DNA of 64,000 nucleotides. It comes from Corynebacterium lemuris. GTDB lineage: Bacteria > Actinomycetota > Actinomycetes > Mycobacteriales > Mycobacteriaceae. The notes under the pieces are model-generated. The model saw only the letters and a list, made by a program, of their open reading frames with translations, had not been told where the DNA came from and did no database searches. Below are positions 1 to 9,133 of this stretch, piece by piece; within the stretch, counting starts at the first letter, position 1, and the number at the start of each line of letters is the position of its first letter. Location: NCBI RefSeq assembly GCF_024919295.1, contig NZ_JANWTC010000002.1, positions 1-64,000 on the forward strand, given 5' to 3'. A program made the translations under genes and the position numbers.

Positions 1-68
1 GCCCCTACTGTCACCGCCCCAGAGACACCTAACGAAGTACTACTAAGTCTGGCACAGAAAAAGGGGAA

Positions 69-96
69 CGCCCCCGACCAGCACTGGTCGGGGGCG
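69..96 (-). terminator. Rho-independent terminator of rplY
   Basis: A 13-bp GC-rich inverted repeat (CGCCCCCGACCAG paired with CTGGTCGGGGGCG) is followed, on the minus strand, by CCCCTTTTT. It lies 15 bp after the rplY stop codon. Bases 1-68 contain no gene that I can support. Confidence 0.85.
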
Positions 97-110
97 TCGC
101 GGGGAGCAGA

Positions 111-725
111 CTACTCTGCGGCCGGAGCCTCGCCAGCAGCATCGCCCTCGGCAGCCTCGTCCTCCTCCGGGACGTCGGCGACCTCCTCGAAGGTGATGTT
201 GAAGACGAGGGTCTCGGCGTCGTCGACCAGGGTGACATCGGTCGGCAGCGTGATGTCGCCGGCGGTGATGACGTTGCCGGCCTCAATGCCCTCGACGGAG
301 ACGATGATCTCCTCGGGGATCTCGAGGACGTCGGCCTCGACGAGCAGGGTGTCGACTTCCTGGATGAGCATGGCACCGGAGAAGACCTCGCCCTCGGAGA
401 GGACCGGGACCTCAACCTCGACGCGCTCGCCGCGGGTGATGGCGAGGAGGTCGACGTGGTCGATGTCGAGGGTCAGGATGTTCTGGTCGATGTGCTTGAC
501 CATGGTCAGGTGCTTCTCACCGTCGATGTCGAGCTCGACGACGGCGTTGACACCCTGGTTGCGGATCACGGCGGTGAACTCGATGCGGTCCACGGAGAAG
601 TGGACGTTGTCGGTGTCACCGGAGTAGACGACACCGGGGACGCGGCCGTCGCGACGCAGGCGGCGGGCGAAGCCCTTGCCGAAATCCTCGCGGGGGGTGG
701 CGGTGAGAGTGGGGTACTGTGCCAT
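111..725 (-). CDS. rplY: 50S ribosomal protein L25 (Ctc/TL5 type, long form)
   Basis: Large-subunit protein that binds 5S rRNA. The 204-residue product begins MAQYPTLTATPREDFGKGFA and has the N-terminal 5S rRNA-binding domain (about 1-95, with RLRRDGRVPGVVYSG). A C-terminal beta domain of the TL5/Ctc group follows (about 100-185), then an acidic Ala/Glu-rich tail. The reading frame is open further upstream, but ATG at 725 is the start because it has a good AGGAG Shine-Dalgarno and matches the family N-terminus. In related corynebacteria rplY lies close to prs and glmU; here the SDR/IS region and three other genes lie in between. A strong terminator follows. Confidence 0.96.
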   Translation of the reverse strand: MAQYPTLTATPREDFGKGFARRLRRDGRVPGVVYSGDTDNVHFSVDRIEFTAVIRNQGVNAVVELDIDGEKHLTMVKHIDQNILTLDIDHVDLLAITRGERVEVEVPVLSEGEVFSGAMLIQEVDTLLVEADVLEIPEEIIVSVEGIEAGNVITAGDITLPTDVTLVDDAETLVFNITFEEVADVPEEDEAAEGDAAGEAPAAE

Positions 726-925
726 GTGGCTGTAGCTCCTGTTGTTGTATCCGGCCGCTGCCCCGCAGAAATGAACGAAGGCCCGCGACCGACTCTGGTC
801 TGAGGGAAAATGTCCTCGTCGAGTCATCGCAGGCCTGAAAAACCTTGAAGATCGCGTCGATAACGGCCCAGATGCGGGCCCTCGCCGAGACGTGGGGAAT
901 TTTAGCACGCGGGACGTGAGTGCGC

Positions 926-1555
926 CTAAAGGTACTTTGAGGCCTCGCGGCGTGTGAGTGCCGAGACCTCATGCGCCGCGAGGAAATCCCGCACCCACCC
1001 GGGTGCGGTTTTCGCGTATTCGCGTAAGGCCCAGCCGATGGCCTTGTCGATGAAGAACTCACTCGAGCCGAGGTTCGCGCGGATGATCTCCGCGAGCAGC
1101 ACCACATCGGTGTCCGCTTTCCGTCCCAGCTGGTGCAGGATCGCCACCCGCCGCACCCACAGATCCCCGTCGCGCGCCCAGATCTGCATCTGCTCCGCCG
1201 TGGCGGCACGGCCGATGGGTTTGGCCAGCGCGTCGACGGTGTCCCACCACGATTTCCGCACCACCAGCGAACGCAGCCACGCCACATCCCCCGGCCCGAG
1301 GGACACGTCGCGCAGGTGGTCGCAGGCGACGTACTGGAATTCGCGTTCCGCCGCCGCCCAGCACTCCTCGACGAGTTCCCGGTCGACGACTTTGCGACGC
1401 CCCCGCAGCACCTCCTTCGCCGCCGCGCGCCGGGCGGGCGTCGGGATGCCGAGGAAGGGGAACTGCCCGCGCATGTAGGCCGACATGCCCACCGCGCGGG
1501 CAGGGTCCGCGAGGGGGCGCAGGGCGGTGTCGATGAGCGGGAAGTCGGTGGCCAC
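926..1555 (-). CDS. DNA alkylation repair protein, AlkD-like HEAT-repeat glycosylase
   Basis: AlkD-type glycosylases remove positively charged alkylated bases (for example 3- and 7-alkylpurines) without base flipping. The 209-aa product has the family's all-helical layout. Recognisable segments are GIPTPARRAAAKEVLRG near residue 36, the WWDTVDALA segment near residue 102 and WVRRVAILHQL near residue 131. It also has the conserved C-terminal FFIDKAIGWALREYAK stretch (about 166-181), where Trp/Asp/Arg residues line the DNA groove in the family. It is divergent from the MFS gene at 1576, with only 20 bp between start codons. Whether it acts in base excision or only binds lesions cannot be told from sequence. 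Confidence 0.85.
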   Translation of the reverse strand: MATDFPLIDTALRPLADPARAVGMSAYMRGQFPFLGIPTPARRAAAKEVLRGRRKVVDRELVEECWAAAEREFQYVACDHLRDVSLGPGDVAWLRSLVVRKSWWDTVDALAKPIGRAATAEQMQIWARDGDLWVRRVAILHQLGRKADTDVVLLAEIIRANLGSSEFFIDKAIGWALREYAKTAPGWVRDFLAAHEVSALTRREASKYL

Positions 1556-1575
1556 AGGAGTAAGGTAGCAACATT

Positions 1576-2706
1576 ATGAAGCGAAAACTGCAGCTGGGCG
1601 CGATCCTTCTCGGGGGGTTCGTCGGCCCTTACACCGGCCAGGCGTTGGCTGTGGTCATCCCGGAGTTCGCCGGCACCTTCGACATCAGTGTGGCGCGGGC
1701 GGCGGCGACGATGTCCGTCTACCTCTTCCCGTTCGCGGCGATGATGCTCATCTCCGGCCGGCTGGTGCGCAGATTCCAACCGCACCGAGTGGTGGCCGCC
1801 GCCTACGCCGTGACGCTGCCGATGGCCCTGCTGCTGTTGGTCACCCCCTCCTGGGAACTCTTCGCCGCTGCCTATGCGGTGATCGGCATCGCCAACGCCT
1901 TCACCACACCCGTGCTGCAGAACCTCCTCCGTGCCCTGACCCCGCCCGAGAAACTCGGGCAGATACTGGGCACCTATGCGGCGATGCAGTCGCTTGGGAT
2001 GCTCTCCGCGCCGCTGATCACCGGTCTGTCCAGCCTGGTGACGTGGCGACTGACCTTCCTGGTCACAGCCGCGGTAGCCATCTACATCCTTGTCGTGCGC
2101 CTGCCGGTGGTCCCTCCTCCGGTGCAGTCCGACAGCAGGGACGGCGGCCGGGTGCGCATCGTACCCACCCTGACACACATGGCCACCAGCTTCGTCGTCG
2201 GCTGCGGCATCATCGGTCTGGGCTTTCTCACCTCACTGCATGTGGAGAACGTCTTCGACCTCGGACCGATCGGCCGTGGCCTGGTCATCATGGCCGGCGG
2301 TACCGCGGCCTTCCTGCTCTCCCGCCGGGTCGGGGCGATGGCCGACCGCTACGGCGCGACTGCCGTGCTCGTGGTCAGCGGTGTGTTCGCCGCGGTGGCC
2401 CTGTTCATCCTGCCGATCGCCCCGTGGGTCGTGCTGGTGGCGCTGATGTGGGCGGTGGCGGTCGTCGCCGCCCAGGGTATGCAGGCCACGATCAACCTCA
2501 CGGTGCTGCAGGGGCCCGCGGGCTCCTCGCTCATCTCCACTGTCCAGGCCTTCCGTTTCTTCGGTTCCGCGGCGGCCCCGGTGCTCTTCCTCCCGATCTA
2601 CACGGGTATCGGCGGGGCAGCTTTCTGGGTCGCCTCCGTGTCCCTGTTCCTGGTGGCCGGTGTCCAGTGGGGGCTGGGCCGGGCAGAGGCGCAGCGGGTC
2701 GGTTGA
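1576..2706 (+). CDS. MFS transporter (drug/metabolite efflux type)
   Basis: The 376-residue polytopic membrane protein has about 12 predicted helices. A major-facilitator loop motif (SGRLVRRFQPHRV) sits between helices 2 and 3, and a second-half equivalent (SRRVGAMADRYG) near residue 250. It is shorter than typical 400-450 aa members but has no visible break. The N-terminus (GGFVGPYTGQALAVVIPEFAGTF) resembles sugar-efflux/drug-resistance MFS proteins. Substrate is unknown. It is divergent from the AlkD-like gene. A possible -10 (TAAGGT) lies 9 nt before the ATG, so the mRNA may have little or no leader. Confidence 0.85.
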   Translation: MKRKLQLGAILLGGFVGPYTGQALAVVIPEFAGTFDISVARAAATMSVYLFPFAAMMLISGRLVRRFQPHRVVAAAYAVTLPMALLLLVTPSWELFAAAYAVIGIANAFTTPVLQNLLRALTPPEKLGQILGTYAAMQSLGMLSAPLITGLSSLVTWRLTFLVTAAVAIYILVVRLPVVPPPVQSDSRDGGRVRIVPTLTHMATSFVVGCGIIGLGFLTSLHVENVFDLGPIGRGLVIMAGGTAAFLLSRRVGAMADRYGATAVLVVSGVFAAVALFILPIAPWVVLVALMWAVAVVAAQGMQATINLTVLQGPAGSSLISTVQAFRFFGSAAAPVLFLPIYTGIGGAAFWVASVSLFLVAGVQWGLGRAEAQRVG

Positions 2707-2785
2707 GCGACGGGGAGATCTCGGAGCGGACACGGATCTGCTGCGGCCATCGACGGTTGCCGTAGTGCAGTCATACGCTTGACCC

Positions 2786-3193
2786 ATGACGCAGCGACTG
2801 AACCACCCGCAGATCTTCGTGAACCTGCCCGTCGCCGATCTGGCGGCCGCGCAGGCCTTCTACAGTGCCCTCGGCTGGGAGGTCAACGAGGAGTTCACCG
2901 ACGAGAAGGCAAGCTCCGTTCAGGCCAGTGACACGATCTTCGTGATGCTGCTGACACGGGAGTTCTTCTCCACCTTCCACCCCAAGGAGACGGCGATGGC
3001 TGATTCCCCACGCGAGGTGATCACGGCTCTGTCCGTGGACTCCAATGAGGATGTTGACGAGATGCTCCGCCGCGCCCGGGAGGCCGGCGCCCACGTCCAC
3101 ACCGAGCCACATCAGGACGAAGGCATGTACATCGGGGCCTTCTCGGACCCTGACGGACATGCCTGGGAGATCTTCGCCAGCGACTGGAACTAG
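2786..3193 (+). CDS. VOC (glyoxalase/bleomycin-resistance fold) family protein
   Basis: Single-domain vicinal-oxygen-chelate protein of 135 aa with paired beta-alpha-beta-beta-beta modules. Visible motifs are IFVNLPVADLAAAQAFYSAL at the N-terminus and AFSDPDGHAWEIF near the C-terminus, the latter holding the family's His/Glu metal-ligand region. It resembles the lactoylglutathione-lyase-like group, but substrate and metal are not defined by sequence. TACGCT at 2774-2779 lies 6 nt before the ATG, a leaderless-type promoter. Its stop codon overlaps the stop of the convergent SDR pseudogene. Confidence 0.85.
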   Translation: MTQRLNHPQIFVNLPVADLAAAQAFYSALGWEVNEEFTDEKASSVQASDTIFVMLLTREFFSTFHPKETAMADSPREVITALSVDSNEDVDEMLRRAREAGAHVHTEPHQDEGMYIGAFSDPDGHAWEIFASDWN

Positions 3194-3581
3194 AGGGCGG
3201 TGTAACCGCCGTCCACCAGGTGGTAGGAACCGGTGATGAAGGAGGCCTCCTCCGAGAGGAGGAAGTTCACCAGGGCGACGACCTCGGGGGTCTCACCGAG
3301 ACGGCCCGCCGGGTGCTTGGCCGCCAGGGCGTCGTACTGCTCCTGCGGCAGGCTCTGCAGCAGGGGGTGCAGCAGGGGGTGTTGATGTAGCCCGGGCCCA
3401 CCGCGTTGACGCGGATGCCCTGCGCGCCGTATTCGGCGGCGGCGTTCTTGGTCAGGCCGATCACGCCGTGCTTGGCGGCGGTGTAGGCGGAGTTACCCAG
3501 TGCCGCGACCGCACCGTGGATGGAGGCCATGTTGACGATGGCGTAATTGCCGTCGCCCTGTTTGAGAAACTGCTCAATCTG

Positions 3582-3674
3582 TTGACGTCCTCCTGGTCAT
3601 AAATGACCGGGATCCCTCCTGCGGCACGGTGTACCGCTCCGGTGGGTTCCTGTTTCCACGGGACCTGCCCTCCG
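3582..3674 (-). ncRNA. Candidate omega (reRNA) 3' scaffold of TnpB
   Basis: In TnpB elements a guide RNA is made from the 3' end of tnpB and the right end of the element, and its guide comes from flanking host DNA. The stretch after the tnpB stop contains GTGGAAACAGGAACCCACCGG, a hairpin, and the terminal AGGAGGACGTCAA, which resembles right ends of actinobacterial IS1341-type elements. The following 20 nt (3562-3581, minus strand) would be the guide and match the SDR gene. The 5' boundary probably lies inside tnpB and cannot be fixed from sequence. Confidence 0.55.
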
Positions 3675-4826
3675 CTAAACGGAAGGACTTACGGTCCCTC
3701 CGCAGGCAGTTAGACTCCCGGCCCGCCCGGCCGTGAGTATATTGATCGCCGCATTCACATCACGATCATGAACAGCCCCACACCCGCACGTCCACTCCCG
3801 GACATGCAGAGGCATCTTCTCCCCGACCACACCACACTGCGAGCACATACGGGTGGACGGAAACCAACGGTTGACCTTGCCGAAGGCCCGCCCATACCGG
3901 TGGGCCTTCTCCTCCAGCATGGTCACGAACTGGCCCCACCCCGCATCATGGACCGACTTCGCCAGGCGGGTCCGGCCGAGACCTTGCACGCACAAGTCCT
4001 CCACGAATATCGCTTGATTCTCACGAATGATCCGTGTCGTGTGCTTGTGCGCCCAGTCCCGGCGTGTGTCCGCCACCTGCGCGTGCAAACGAGCGACTTT
4101 CCGTCGGGCCTTGGCCCGATTCTTCGACCCCTTCTCCTTACGGGACAGGGCTTGCTGCGCCTTGCGTAACCGGCGCTCGGCCTGGCGTAGAAAACGTGGG
4201 GACTCAATCGTCGTCCCGTCCGACATGACCGCGAACGTGGTCAACCCCAGATCGATACCCACCTCGGATGCCACAGGCGGCAACGGCTGAGCGTCGACCT
4301 GTACGACGAACGACGCGAAGTATCTGCCGGCCGAATCCTTGATCACCGTCACCGACGACGGGTCCGAGGGCAGCTCCCGCGACCATGCGACCTTCACCTC
4401 GCCGATCTTCGGCAGGCGCAGTTTGCGGCCTGCCGTGATCGCGAACCGGGCGTTGTTCGTGAACCGGATCGCCTGCCGTGTGTCCCGCCGGGACCGGAAA
4501 CGAGGCAGGCCGATCCGCGGACCCTTGCGTTTGCCGGTGACCGAGGCGAAGAAGTTGCGGTAGGCAGTGTTCAGGTCGGCGAGTGCCTGCTGCAACACGA
4601 CCGAGGACACCTCGCGCAGCCACGCCCGTTGCGGGGTTGATTTGGAGGTAGTGAGTCGCTTGGACAGTTCGGCGTCGCTGAGGCGTTCGCCCCTGTGGAA
4701 GGCTTCTATCCGGGCGGCGAGTGCATCGTTGTACACCACACGCGCGCAACCGAAGGCCTGAGCCAGCGTGGTCTGCTGGCCGGGTGTCGGATAGAGCCGG
4801 AAGTTGTACCGGAGCTGCACACCCAC
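3675..4826 (-). CDS. tnpB: TnpB RNA-guided endonuclease (OrfB family)
   Basis: The 383-aa protein begins at a GTG with the family N-terminus (LRYNFRLYPTPGQQTTLAQA). All RuvC parts look intact: Asp in GIDLGLTTFAV (about 191), Glu in IFVEDL (about 275) and Asp in DRDVNAAINIL (near 360). A zinc-finger with CSQC and CGC pairs lies between the last two. TnpB proteins are omega-RNA-guided nucleases, ancestral to Cas12, that help retain their element by cutting the empty donor site. The length is normal and no frameshift is visible, so it may be active although the element lacks TnpA. Confidence 0.93.
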   Translation of the reverse strand: MGVQLRYNFRLYPTPGQQTTLAQAFGCARVVYNDALAARIEAFHRGERLSDAELSKRLTTSKSTPQRAWLREVSSVVLQQALADLNTAYRNFFASVTGKRKGPRIGLPRFRSRRDTRQAIRFTNNARFAITAGRKLRLPKIGEVKVAWSRELPSDPSSVTVIKDSAGRYFASFVVQVDAQPLPPVASEVGIDLGLTTFAVMSDGTTIESPRFLRQAERRLRKAQQALSRKEKGSKNRAKARRKVARLHAQVADTRRDWAHKHTTRIIRENQAIFVEDLCVQGLGRTRLAKSVHDAGWGQFVTMLEEKAHRYGRAFGKVNRWFPSTRMCSQCGVVGEKMPLHVREWTCGCGAVHDRDVNAAINILTAGRAGSLTACGGTVSPSV

Positions 4827-5555
4827 AGCCTACCGTTGGTTGGTCGGTGGTGCTCCGGCTGTCGATTCTGCGCCAGTACATCGACCGGCAGGATCGTCGC
4901 GTCCAGGGCACGCCCGGGCCGTGGCGGTCCTCCCGCGTGGGCGTCCACCCCTGCCCTGCAGGGCGGAGCGCTAACCCACATTTTGGGTAGCGGTTGCCGT
5001 AGGCGACGCCGTTGAGGTTGATGTCGATGACGCGGTCCCACTTGTCCAGATCCATCTCGCCTACCGGGGCGCCGGGGCCGTTGATGCCTGCGTTGTTGAC
5101 GGCGAGGTGCAGGGCACCGAACTTCTCGACGGCCAGCTCCACCGCCTTGCGGTTGTCCTCGCGGGAGGCGGAGTCCATCTGCAGGGCCGCGACCTTACTG
5201 CCGGCCTGCTCGATCTCGGCGGCGGCCTTCTTCACGCCCTCGAGGTTGATATCGGTGAGGACGACGCTGGCACCGCAGGCGGTGAGATCCCTGGTGATTC
5301 CCTCCCCGAGGCCGGAGGCCGTGCCGGTGACGAGGGCTACCTTGTTGTCGAAGTTATTCTTGATGGTCATGGTTGTTCCTTCCTGGAGCATCGGACAGGT
5401 TCAACCCTGGCCCTGCGGGAGAACGGAAGGCGAAGAGCCAGTTATCGATCTTGACACACTCTTCTACTGAGTGGGACTGCTCCACGGTGGATCCAACCTG
5501 GCGAGGGGCAATGCTGTTAGAGACTCCTTTGCATAGTTGATCGGGTAGTGACGAC

Positions 5556-5591
5556 GACGCCCCCGTCCACCTTGCGGTGACCGGGGGCGTC
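5556..5591 (-). terminator. Hairpin downstream of prs
   Basis: GACGCCCCCG pairs with CGGGGGCGTC across a loop that contains a smaller CACC/GGTG helix, just past the prs stop. There is no T-run after it on the minus strand, so it may work as a weak or Rho-assisted terminator. Confidence 0.6.
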
Positions 5592-5607
5592 GATAAGCGG
5601 TGGAGCC

Positions 5608-6585
5608 TTAGGCCTGGCCCTCGAAGAGGGTGGTCACGGAACCGTTCTCGAAGATCTCGTTGATCGTCCGTGCCAGCAGCGGGGCGATGGACAGGACCGT
5701 GAGGTTCTTCCAGCCGTCGGTGTTCTGCGGCAGGGTGTCGGTGGTGATGATCTCCTCGGCCCCGCAGTCGCTGAGGCGCTCGCGGGCCGGGTCGGAGAAG
5801 ACACCGTGGGTGCAGGCGATGACGACGTCCTGGGCACCGGCCTCCTTGAGCACGCGCACGGCGCCGGCGATGGTGCCACCGGTGTCGATCATGTCGTCGA
5901 GCAGGATGCAGTTCTTGCCCTCGACCTCACCGACCACACGGTTGGCCACGACTTCGTTGGCCACCTCGGTGGAACGGGTCTTGTGGATGAAGGCCAGCGG
6001 GGCATCGCCCAGGGTGTTGGCCCACTTCTCCGCGACCTTGACGCGGCCGGCGTCGGGGGAGACGACGACCAGGTTGTCCAGGGAGTACTTGTCCTTGATG
6101 TAGTCCGTGAGGATCGGCATCGCGTGCATGTGGTCGACCGGGCCGTCGAAGAAACCCTGGATCTGGTCTGTGTGCAGGTCCACGGACACGATGCGGTCCG
6201 CACCTGCGGCGGCGAGCAGGTCAGCGACCAGGCGCGCGGAGATCGGCTCACGGCCGCGGTGCTTCTTGTCCTGGCGTGCGTAAGGGTAGAACGGCAGGAT
6301 CGCGGTGATGCGCTTCGCGGAGCCACGCTTGAGGGCATCAATCATGATCAGCTGCTCCATCAGCCACTTGTTCAGCGGCTGGGTGTGCGACTGGATGACG
6401 AAGCAGTCCGCACCTCGCACGGACTCCTCGAAACGGATGAAGATCTCGCCGTTGGCGAAGTCCTGGGCGGTGGTGGGGGTGAGCTCGTAGTCAAGCTCTC
6501 GAGCCACAGCCTCGCCGAGCTCCGGGTGCGCACGCCCGGAGAACAGCATCATGTTCTTGTGGCTTTCGGTCCAGTGGGCAGTCAT
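5608..6585 (-). CDS. prs: Ribose-phosphate pyrophosphokinase (PRPP synthetase)
   Basis: Makes 5-phosphoribosyl-1-pyrophosphate from ribose 5-phosphate and ATP, feeding purine, pyrimidine, His, Trp and NAD synthesis and, in corynebacteria, decaprenylphosphoryl-arabinose for the cell wall. The 325-aa length is typical. Visible motifs are the N-terminal FSGRAHPELGEAVARELD, the catalytic flexible loop YARQDKKHRGREPISARL (about 108-125), the metal/ribose-5-phosphate strand VVSPDAGRVKVAEKWA, and the PRPP loop LLDDMIDTGGTIAGAV near residue 230. It lies 10 bp downstream of glmU in the same orientation, a conserved actinobacterial operon. Confidence 0.97.
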   Translation of the reverse strand: MTAHWTESHKNMMLFSGRAHPELGEAVARELDYELTPTTAQDFANGEIFIRFEESVRGADCFVIQSHTQPLNKWLMEQLIMIDALKRGSAKRITAILPFYPYARQDKKHRGREPISARLVADLLAAAGADRIVSVDLHTDQIQGFFDGPVDHMHAMPILTDYIKDKYSLDNLVVVSPDAGRVKVAEKWANTLGDAPLAFIHKTRSTEVANEVVANRVVGEVEGKNCILLDDMIDTGGTIAGAVRVLKEAGAQDVVIACTHGVFSDPARERLSDCGAEEIITTDTLPQNTDGWKNLTVLSIAPLLARTINEIFENGSVTTLFEGQA

Positions 6586-6595
6586 GACAGGCCGC

Positions 6596-8059
6596 TTAAC
6601 CTTCCTGGTCGGTTACGTCGACGCTCTCCCGGGCGTGCCGTGCCGCCTCCGCGGCCGGGGAACCCGGGCGCTTCCGCTCAACCCAGCCGTCGATGTTTCG
6701 CTGCTGGCCGCCGGACACGGCGAGTGCCCCCGGGGGAACATCCTCGCGGATCACTGTACCCGCCCCCGAATATGCGCCGTCACCGACGGTCACCGGAGCG
6801 ATGAACATCGTGTCGGAACCGGTGCGGACGTGGGAGCCGATGGTGGTGTGGTGCTTGGTCACCCCGTCGTAGTTGACGAAGACACTGGAGGCGCCGATGT
6901 TCGATTCCTCGCCCACGGTGGCGTCGCCGATGTAGGTCAGGTGGGGGACCTTGGAGCCGCGGCCGATGGTCGCGTTCTTCGCCTCGACGAAGCCGCCGAG
7001 CTTGCCCTCATCACCCAGGTGGGTGCCGGGGCGGAGATAGGTGAAGGGGCCGACGGTGGCGTCCGCACCGACGGTGGAGTTCTCGCCGTGGGTGCGCACG
7101 ACGGAGGAACCGCGGCCGACGCTCACGTCGGTGAGGGTGGTGTCCGGGCCGATGACCGCGCCGTCACTGATGGCGGTTGCCCCCCACAGCTGGGTGCCGG
7201 GGTGGATGGTCACATCCTGGCCGACGGTGACATCCACGCCGATGAAGGTGGAGACCGGGTCGATGACGGTGGCACCGCCACGCATGGCGGCCTCCACAGT
7301 GCGGCGGTTGAGCTCGCGGCCGGCCTCGGCCAGCTGCACCCGGTCGTTGACGCCGGCCAGTTCGCGGGGGTCGGCGGCGATGTGGGCGCGCACCGGGTGA
7401 CCGGCGGAACGCGCGATGCCGAGCACGTCGGTGAGGTAGAGCTCACCCTGGGCGTTGTCGGTGTCCAGGCCGGTCAGGGCCTCACGCAGGATGGCGGCGT
7501 CGAAGGCGAAGACACCGGAGTTGACCTCGGTGATGGCGAGCTCCTGCGCGGAGGCGTCCTTCTGCTCGACGATGGCGGTGACCTCCCCGCCGGTGTCACG
7601 CACGATGCGGCCGTATCCGGTGGGGTCGTCCAGACGCGTGGTCAGGACTGTGACGGCGGTGGGGGAGGCGGTGTGGGCGTCCAGGAGCGAGCGCAGTGTC
7701 TCCGCGGTGAGCAGCGGGACGTCACCGTTGGTGACGATCACCGTGCCCTCGAAATCCGGGATCGGCGCCAGACCGCACTGCACGGCGTGGCCGGTGCCGT
7801 TCTGCTCCTCCTGCACGGCCTGCAGCACCTCACGTCCCAGTTTCCCGGCGACCTGGTCGACGGCGGGTGAGACCTGCTCACGCTGGTGGCCGACGACGGC
7901 CACGATGTGCCGCGGTTCGATGCCCGCCGCCGCGTGCAGAGCGTGGGAGAGCAGCGTGCGGCCACCGATCTCATGGAGTGTCTTCTGCTTGGCGGACTTC
8001 ATGCGGGTGCCGGCGCCGGCGGCCAGCACCACCACGGCGCAGTCAGTGAAATTGGGCAC
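6596..8059 (-). CDS. glmU: Bifunctional GlcN-1-P acetyltransferase / GlcNAc-1-P uridyltransferase
   Basis: Catalyses the last two steps to UDP-GlcNAc, the precursor for peptidoglycan and arabinogalactan linkage. The 487-aa protein has an N-terminal nucleotidyltransferase domain with the signature [20 protein letters not shown] (about 13-32). The UDP-GlcNAc region includes QNGTGHAVQ and TNGDVPLL. The C-terminal half is a left-handed beta helix of hexapeptide repeats (for example [20 protein letters not shown] and [20 protein letters not shown]). Start is a GTG at 8059. It is the first gene of the glmU-prs pair. Confidence 0.97.
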   Translation of the reverse strand: MPNFTDCAVVVLAAGAGTRMKSAKQKTLHEIGGRTLLSHALHAAAGIEPRHIVAVVGHQREQVSPAVDQVAGKLGREVLQAVQEEQNGTGHAVQCGLAPIPDFEGTVIVTNGDVPLLTAETLRSLLDAHTASPTAVTVLTTRLDDPTGYGRIVRDTGGEVTAIVEQKDASAQELAITEVNSGVFAFDAAILREALTGLDTDNAQGELYLTDVLGIARSAGHPVRAHIAADPRELAGVNDRVQLAEAGRELNRRTVEAAMRGGATVIDPVSTFIGVDVTVGQDVTIHPGTQLWGATAISDGAVIGPDTTLTDVSVGRGSSVVRTHGENSTVGADATVGPFTYLRPGTHLGDEGKLGGFVEAKNATIGRGSKVPHLTYIGDATVGEESNIGASSVFVNYDGVTKHHTTIGSHVRTGSDTMFIAPVTVGDGAYSGAGTVIREDVPPGALAVSGGQQRNIDGWVERKRPGSPAAEAARHARESVDVTDQEG

Positions 8060-8161
8060 GTTCTTCGGTCTCCTTGATGTGATCGCGGTGCTCGTACCGG
8101 TTCAGCATATAACCCGGCCGAGGCGGCGGCAGGATGTCCGCGCGGAGGATACGCTTTATAT

Positions 8162-9133
8162 ATGCAGGCGATCGTCCATTCCACCTACGGCATCTCCTCC
8201 CTGGCCCTCACCGACCAACCCGCCCCGCTGCCGCGTCCCGGTGAGGTACTCGTCCGCGTCGCCGGCGCGGGCGTCGACCGTGGTGTCTGGCACCTGGTCA
8301 CGGGCCGCCCACTGCTCGTGCGCCTGGGCACCGGCCTGTTCCAGCCACGCAACACCGGGGTGGGGGCCGAGGTCTCCGGCACCGTCGAGGCCGTCGGTGA
8401 GGGGGTGACCCGTTTCCGGCTGGGCGACCGGGTATTCGGGGTGGGGCGCAGCACCTTCGCGGAACTCGCCGTGGCACAGGAGGACAACCTCGCGCCCGCC
8501 CCCGAGTCCATTCCGCTTGCCGACGCCGCCGCCCTCCCCGTCTCCGCCCTCACCGCACTGCAGGCAGTCCGCGCCGCCGAGATCGGCGAAGGGGCACAGG
8601 TACTGGTGCTCGGGGCCTCCGGCGGGGTGGGTACGCACGCCGTTCAGATCGCCGTGGCCTGCGGCGCAGAGGTGACGGCAGTGTGCAGCGCACCCAAGGC
8701 CCCGCGCGTGCTGGAACTCGGCGCCACCCGGGTCCTGGACTACCTGGGTGAGGAGAGTGCCGTTGTGGCGGCGGGCCCCTATGACGCGATCATCGACACG
8801 GGCGGCAACCGGCCCGCCAGCCAGCTCGCCGGGCTGCTGGCCCGGGGTGGTTCCGCGGTCATCGTGGGTGGCGAGCAGGCCGGGACCGCCCTGCTGGGCG
8901 GTTTCTCCCGCCAGCTGATCGCACCCCTGGTGGGACTGGTGGGCCGGCGCCGGCTGGTGCCGCTGGTCTCCATGACCACCTCCGCTGACCTCATCGAACT
9001 GGTGGGGCTTGTGGAATCCGGTCAGCTGCGCCCGGTGGTGGACCAGCGCTTCCCGCTGGCCCGGGCCGCGGAGGCCCTGAACCTGCTGGCCAGTGGCGCG
9101 GTGACGGGCAAGCTGGTGCTGCAGGTCGATTAA
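8162..9133 (+). CDS. Zinc-independent quinone oxidoreductase-like MDR protein
   Basis: Medium-chain dehydrogenase/reductase of 323 aa. It has an N-terminal GroES-like fold (residues 1-120) and a Rossmann domain with the NADPH motif VLVLGASGGVGTHAVQIA (about 148-165). The cysteine/histidine ligands of zinc alcohol dehydrogenases are absent, so a quinone oxidoreductase/enoyl-reductase-like function with NADPH is likely; the substrate is unknown. TACGCT at 8150-8155 ends 6 nt before the ATG, consistent with a leaderless transcript. It is divergent from glmU. Confidence 0.82.
   Translation: MQAIVHSTYGISSLALTDQPAPLPRPGEVLVRVAGAGVDRGVWHLVTGRPLLVRLGTGLFQPRNTGVGAEVSGTVEAVGEGVTRFRLGDRVFGVGRSTFAELAVAQEDNLAPAPESIPLADAAALPVSALTALQAVRAAEIGEGAQVLVLGASGGVGTHAVQIAVACGAEVTAVCSAPKAPRVLELGATRVLDYLGEESAVVAAGPYDAIIDTGGNRPASQLAGLLARGGSAVIVGGEQAGTALLGGFSRQLIAPLVGLVGRRRLVPLVSMTTSADLIELVGLVESGQLRPVVDQRFPLARAAEALNLLASGAVTGKLVLQVD

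Larger units (their letters stand above)
3582..4986 (-). mobile_element. TnpB-only IS200/IS605 (IS1341-type) element inserted in the SDR gene
   Basis: Boundaries come from rejoining the SDR frame: host codons NRY end at about 4987 and QIEQFL starts at about 3581; the exact cut is ambiguous by 1-2 bp. There are no terminal inverted repeats and no obvious target duplication, as expected for this family. The left end carries a CCCTGCAGGG hairpin. The right end carries a structured tail with the hairpin GGTCATTTATGACC followed by AGGAGGACGTCAA. No TnpA (Y1 transposase) is present, so movement would need help in trans. Confidence 0.85.
3190..5370 (-). pseudogene. Short-chain dehydrogenase (acetoin/diacetyl reductase-like), split by an IS and frameshifted
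   Basis: The 5' half (5370 down to about 4987) encodes MTIKNNFDNKVALVTGTASG with the TGxxxGxG NAD(P) motif, NNAGINGPGAP and DINLNGVAYGNRY. The reading then runs into a TnpB element. The 3' half resumes at about 3581 (QIEQFLKQGDGNYAIVNMAS) with the catalytic YTAAK motif (SAYTAAKHGVIGL) and ends ITGSYHLVDGGYTAL at 3190. A second lesion lies in the 3' half: at a five-G run (3375-3379, plus strand) one base appears to be missing. As a result GYINTP continues as CCTPCC instead of the expected LLHPLLQSLPQEQ. The two lesions make function very unlikely. The reaction assigned (acetoin/2,3-butanediol interconversion) is inferred from overall similarity. Confidence 0.88.

Noticed and set aside
3675..4826. 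Cas12f effector
   Set aside because: No CRISPR repeats or Cas1/Cas2 genes; the element sits cleanly inside a gene with TnpB-type right-end RNA features.
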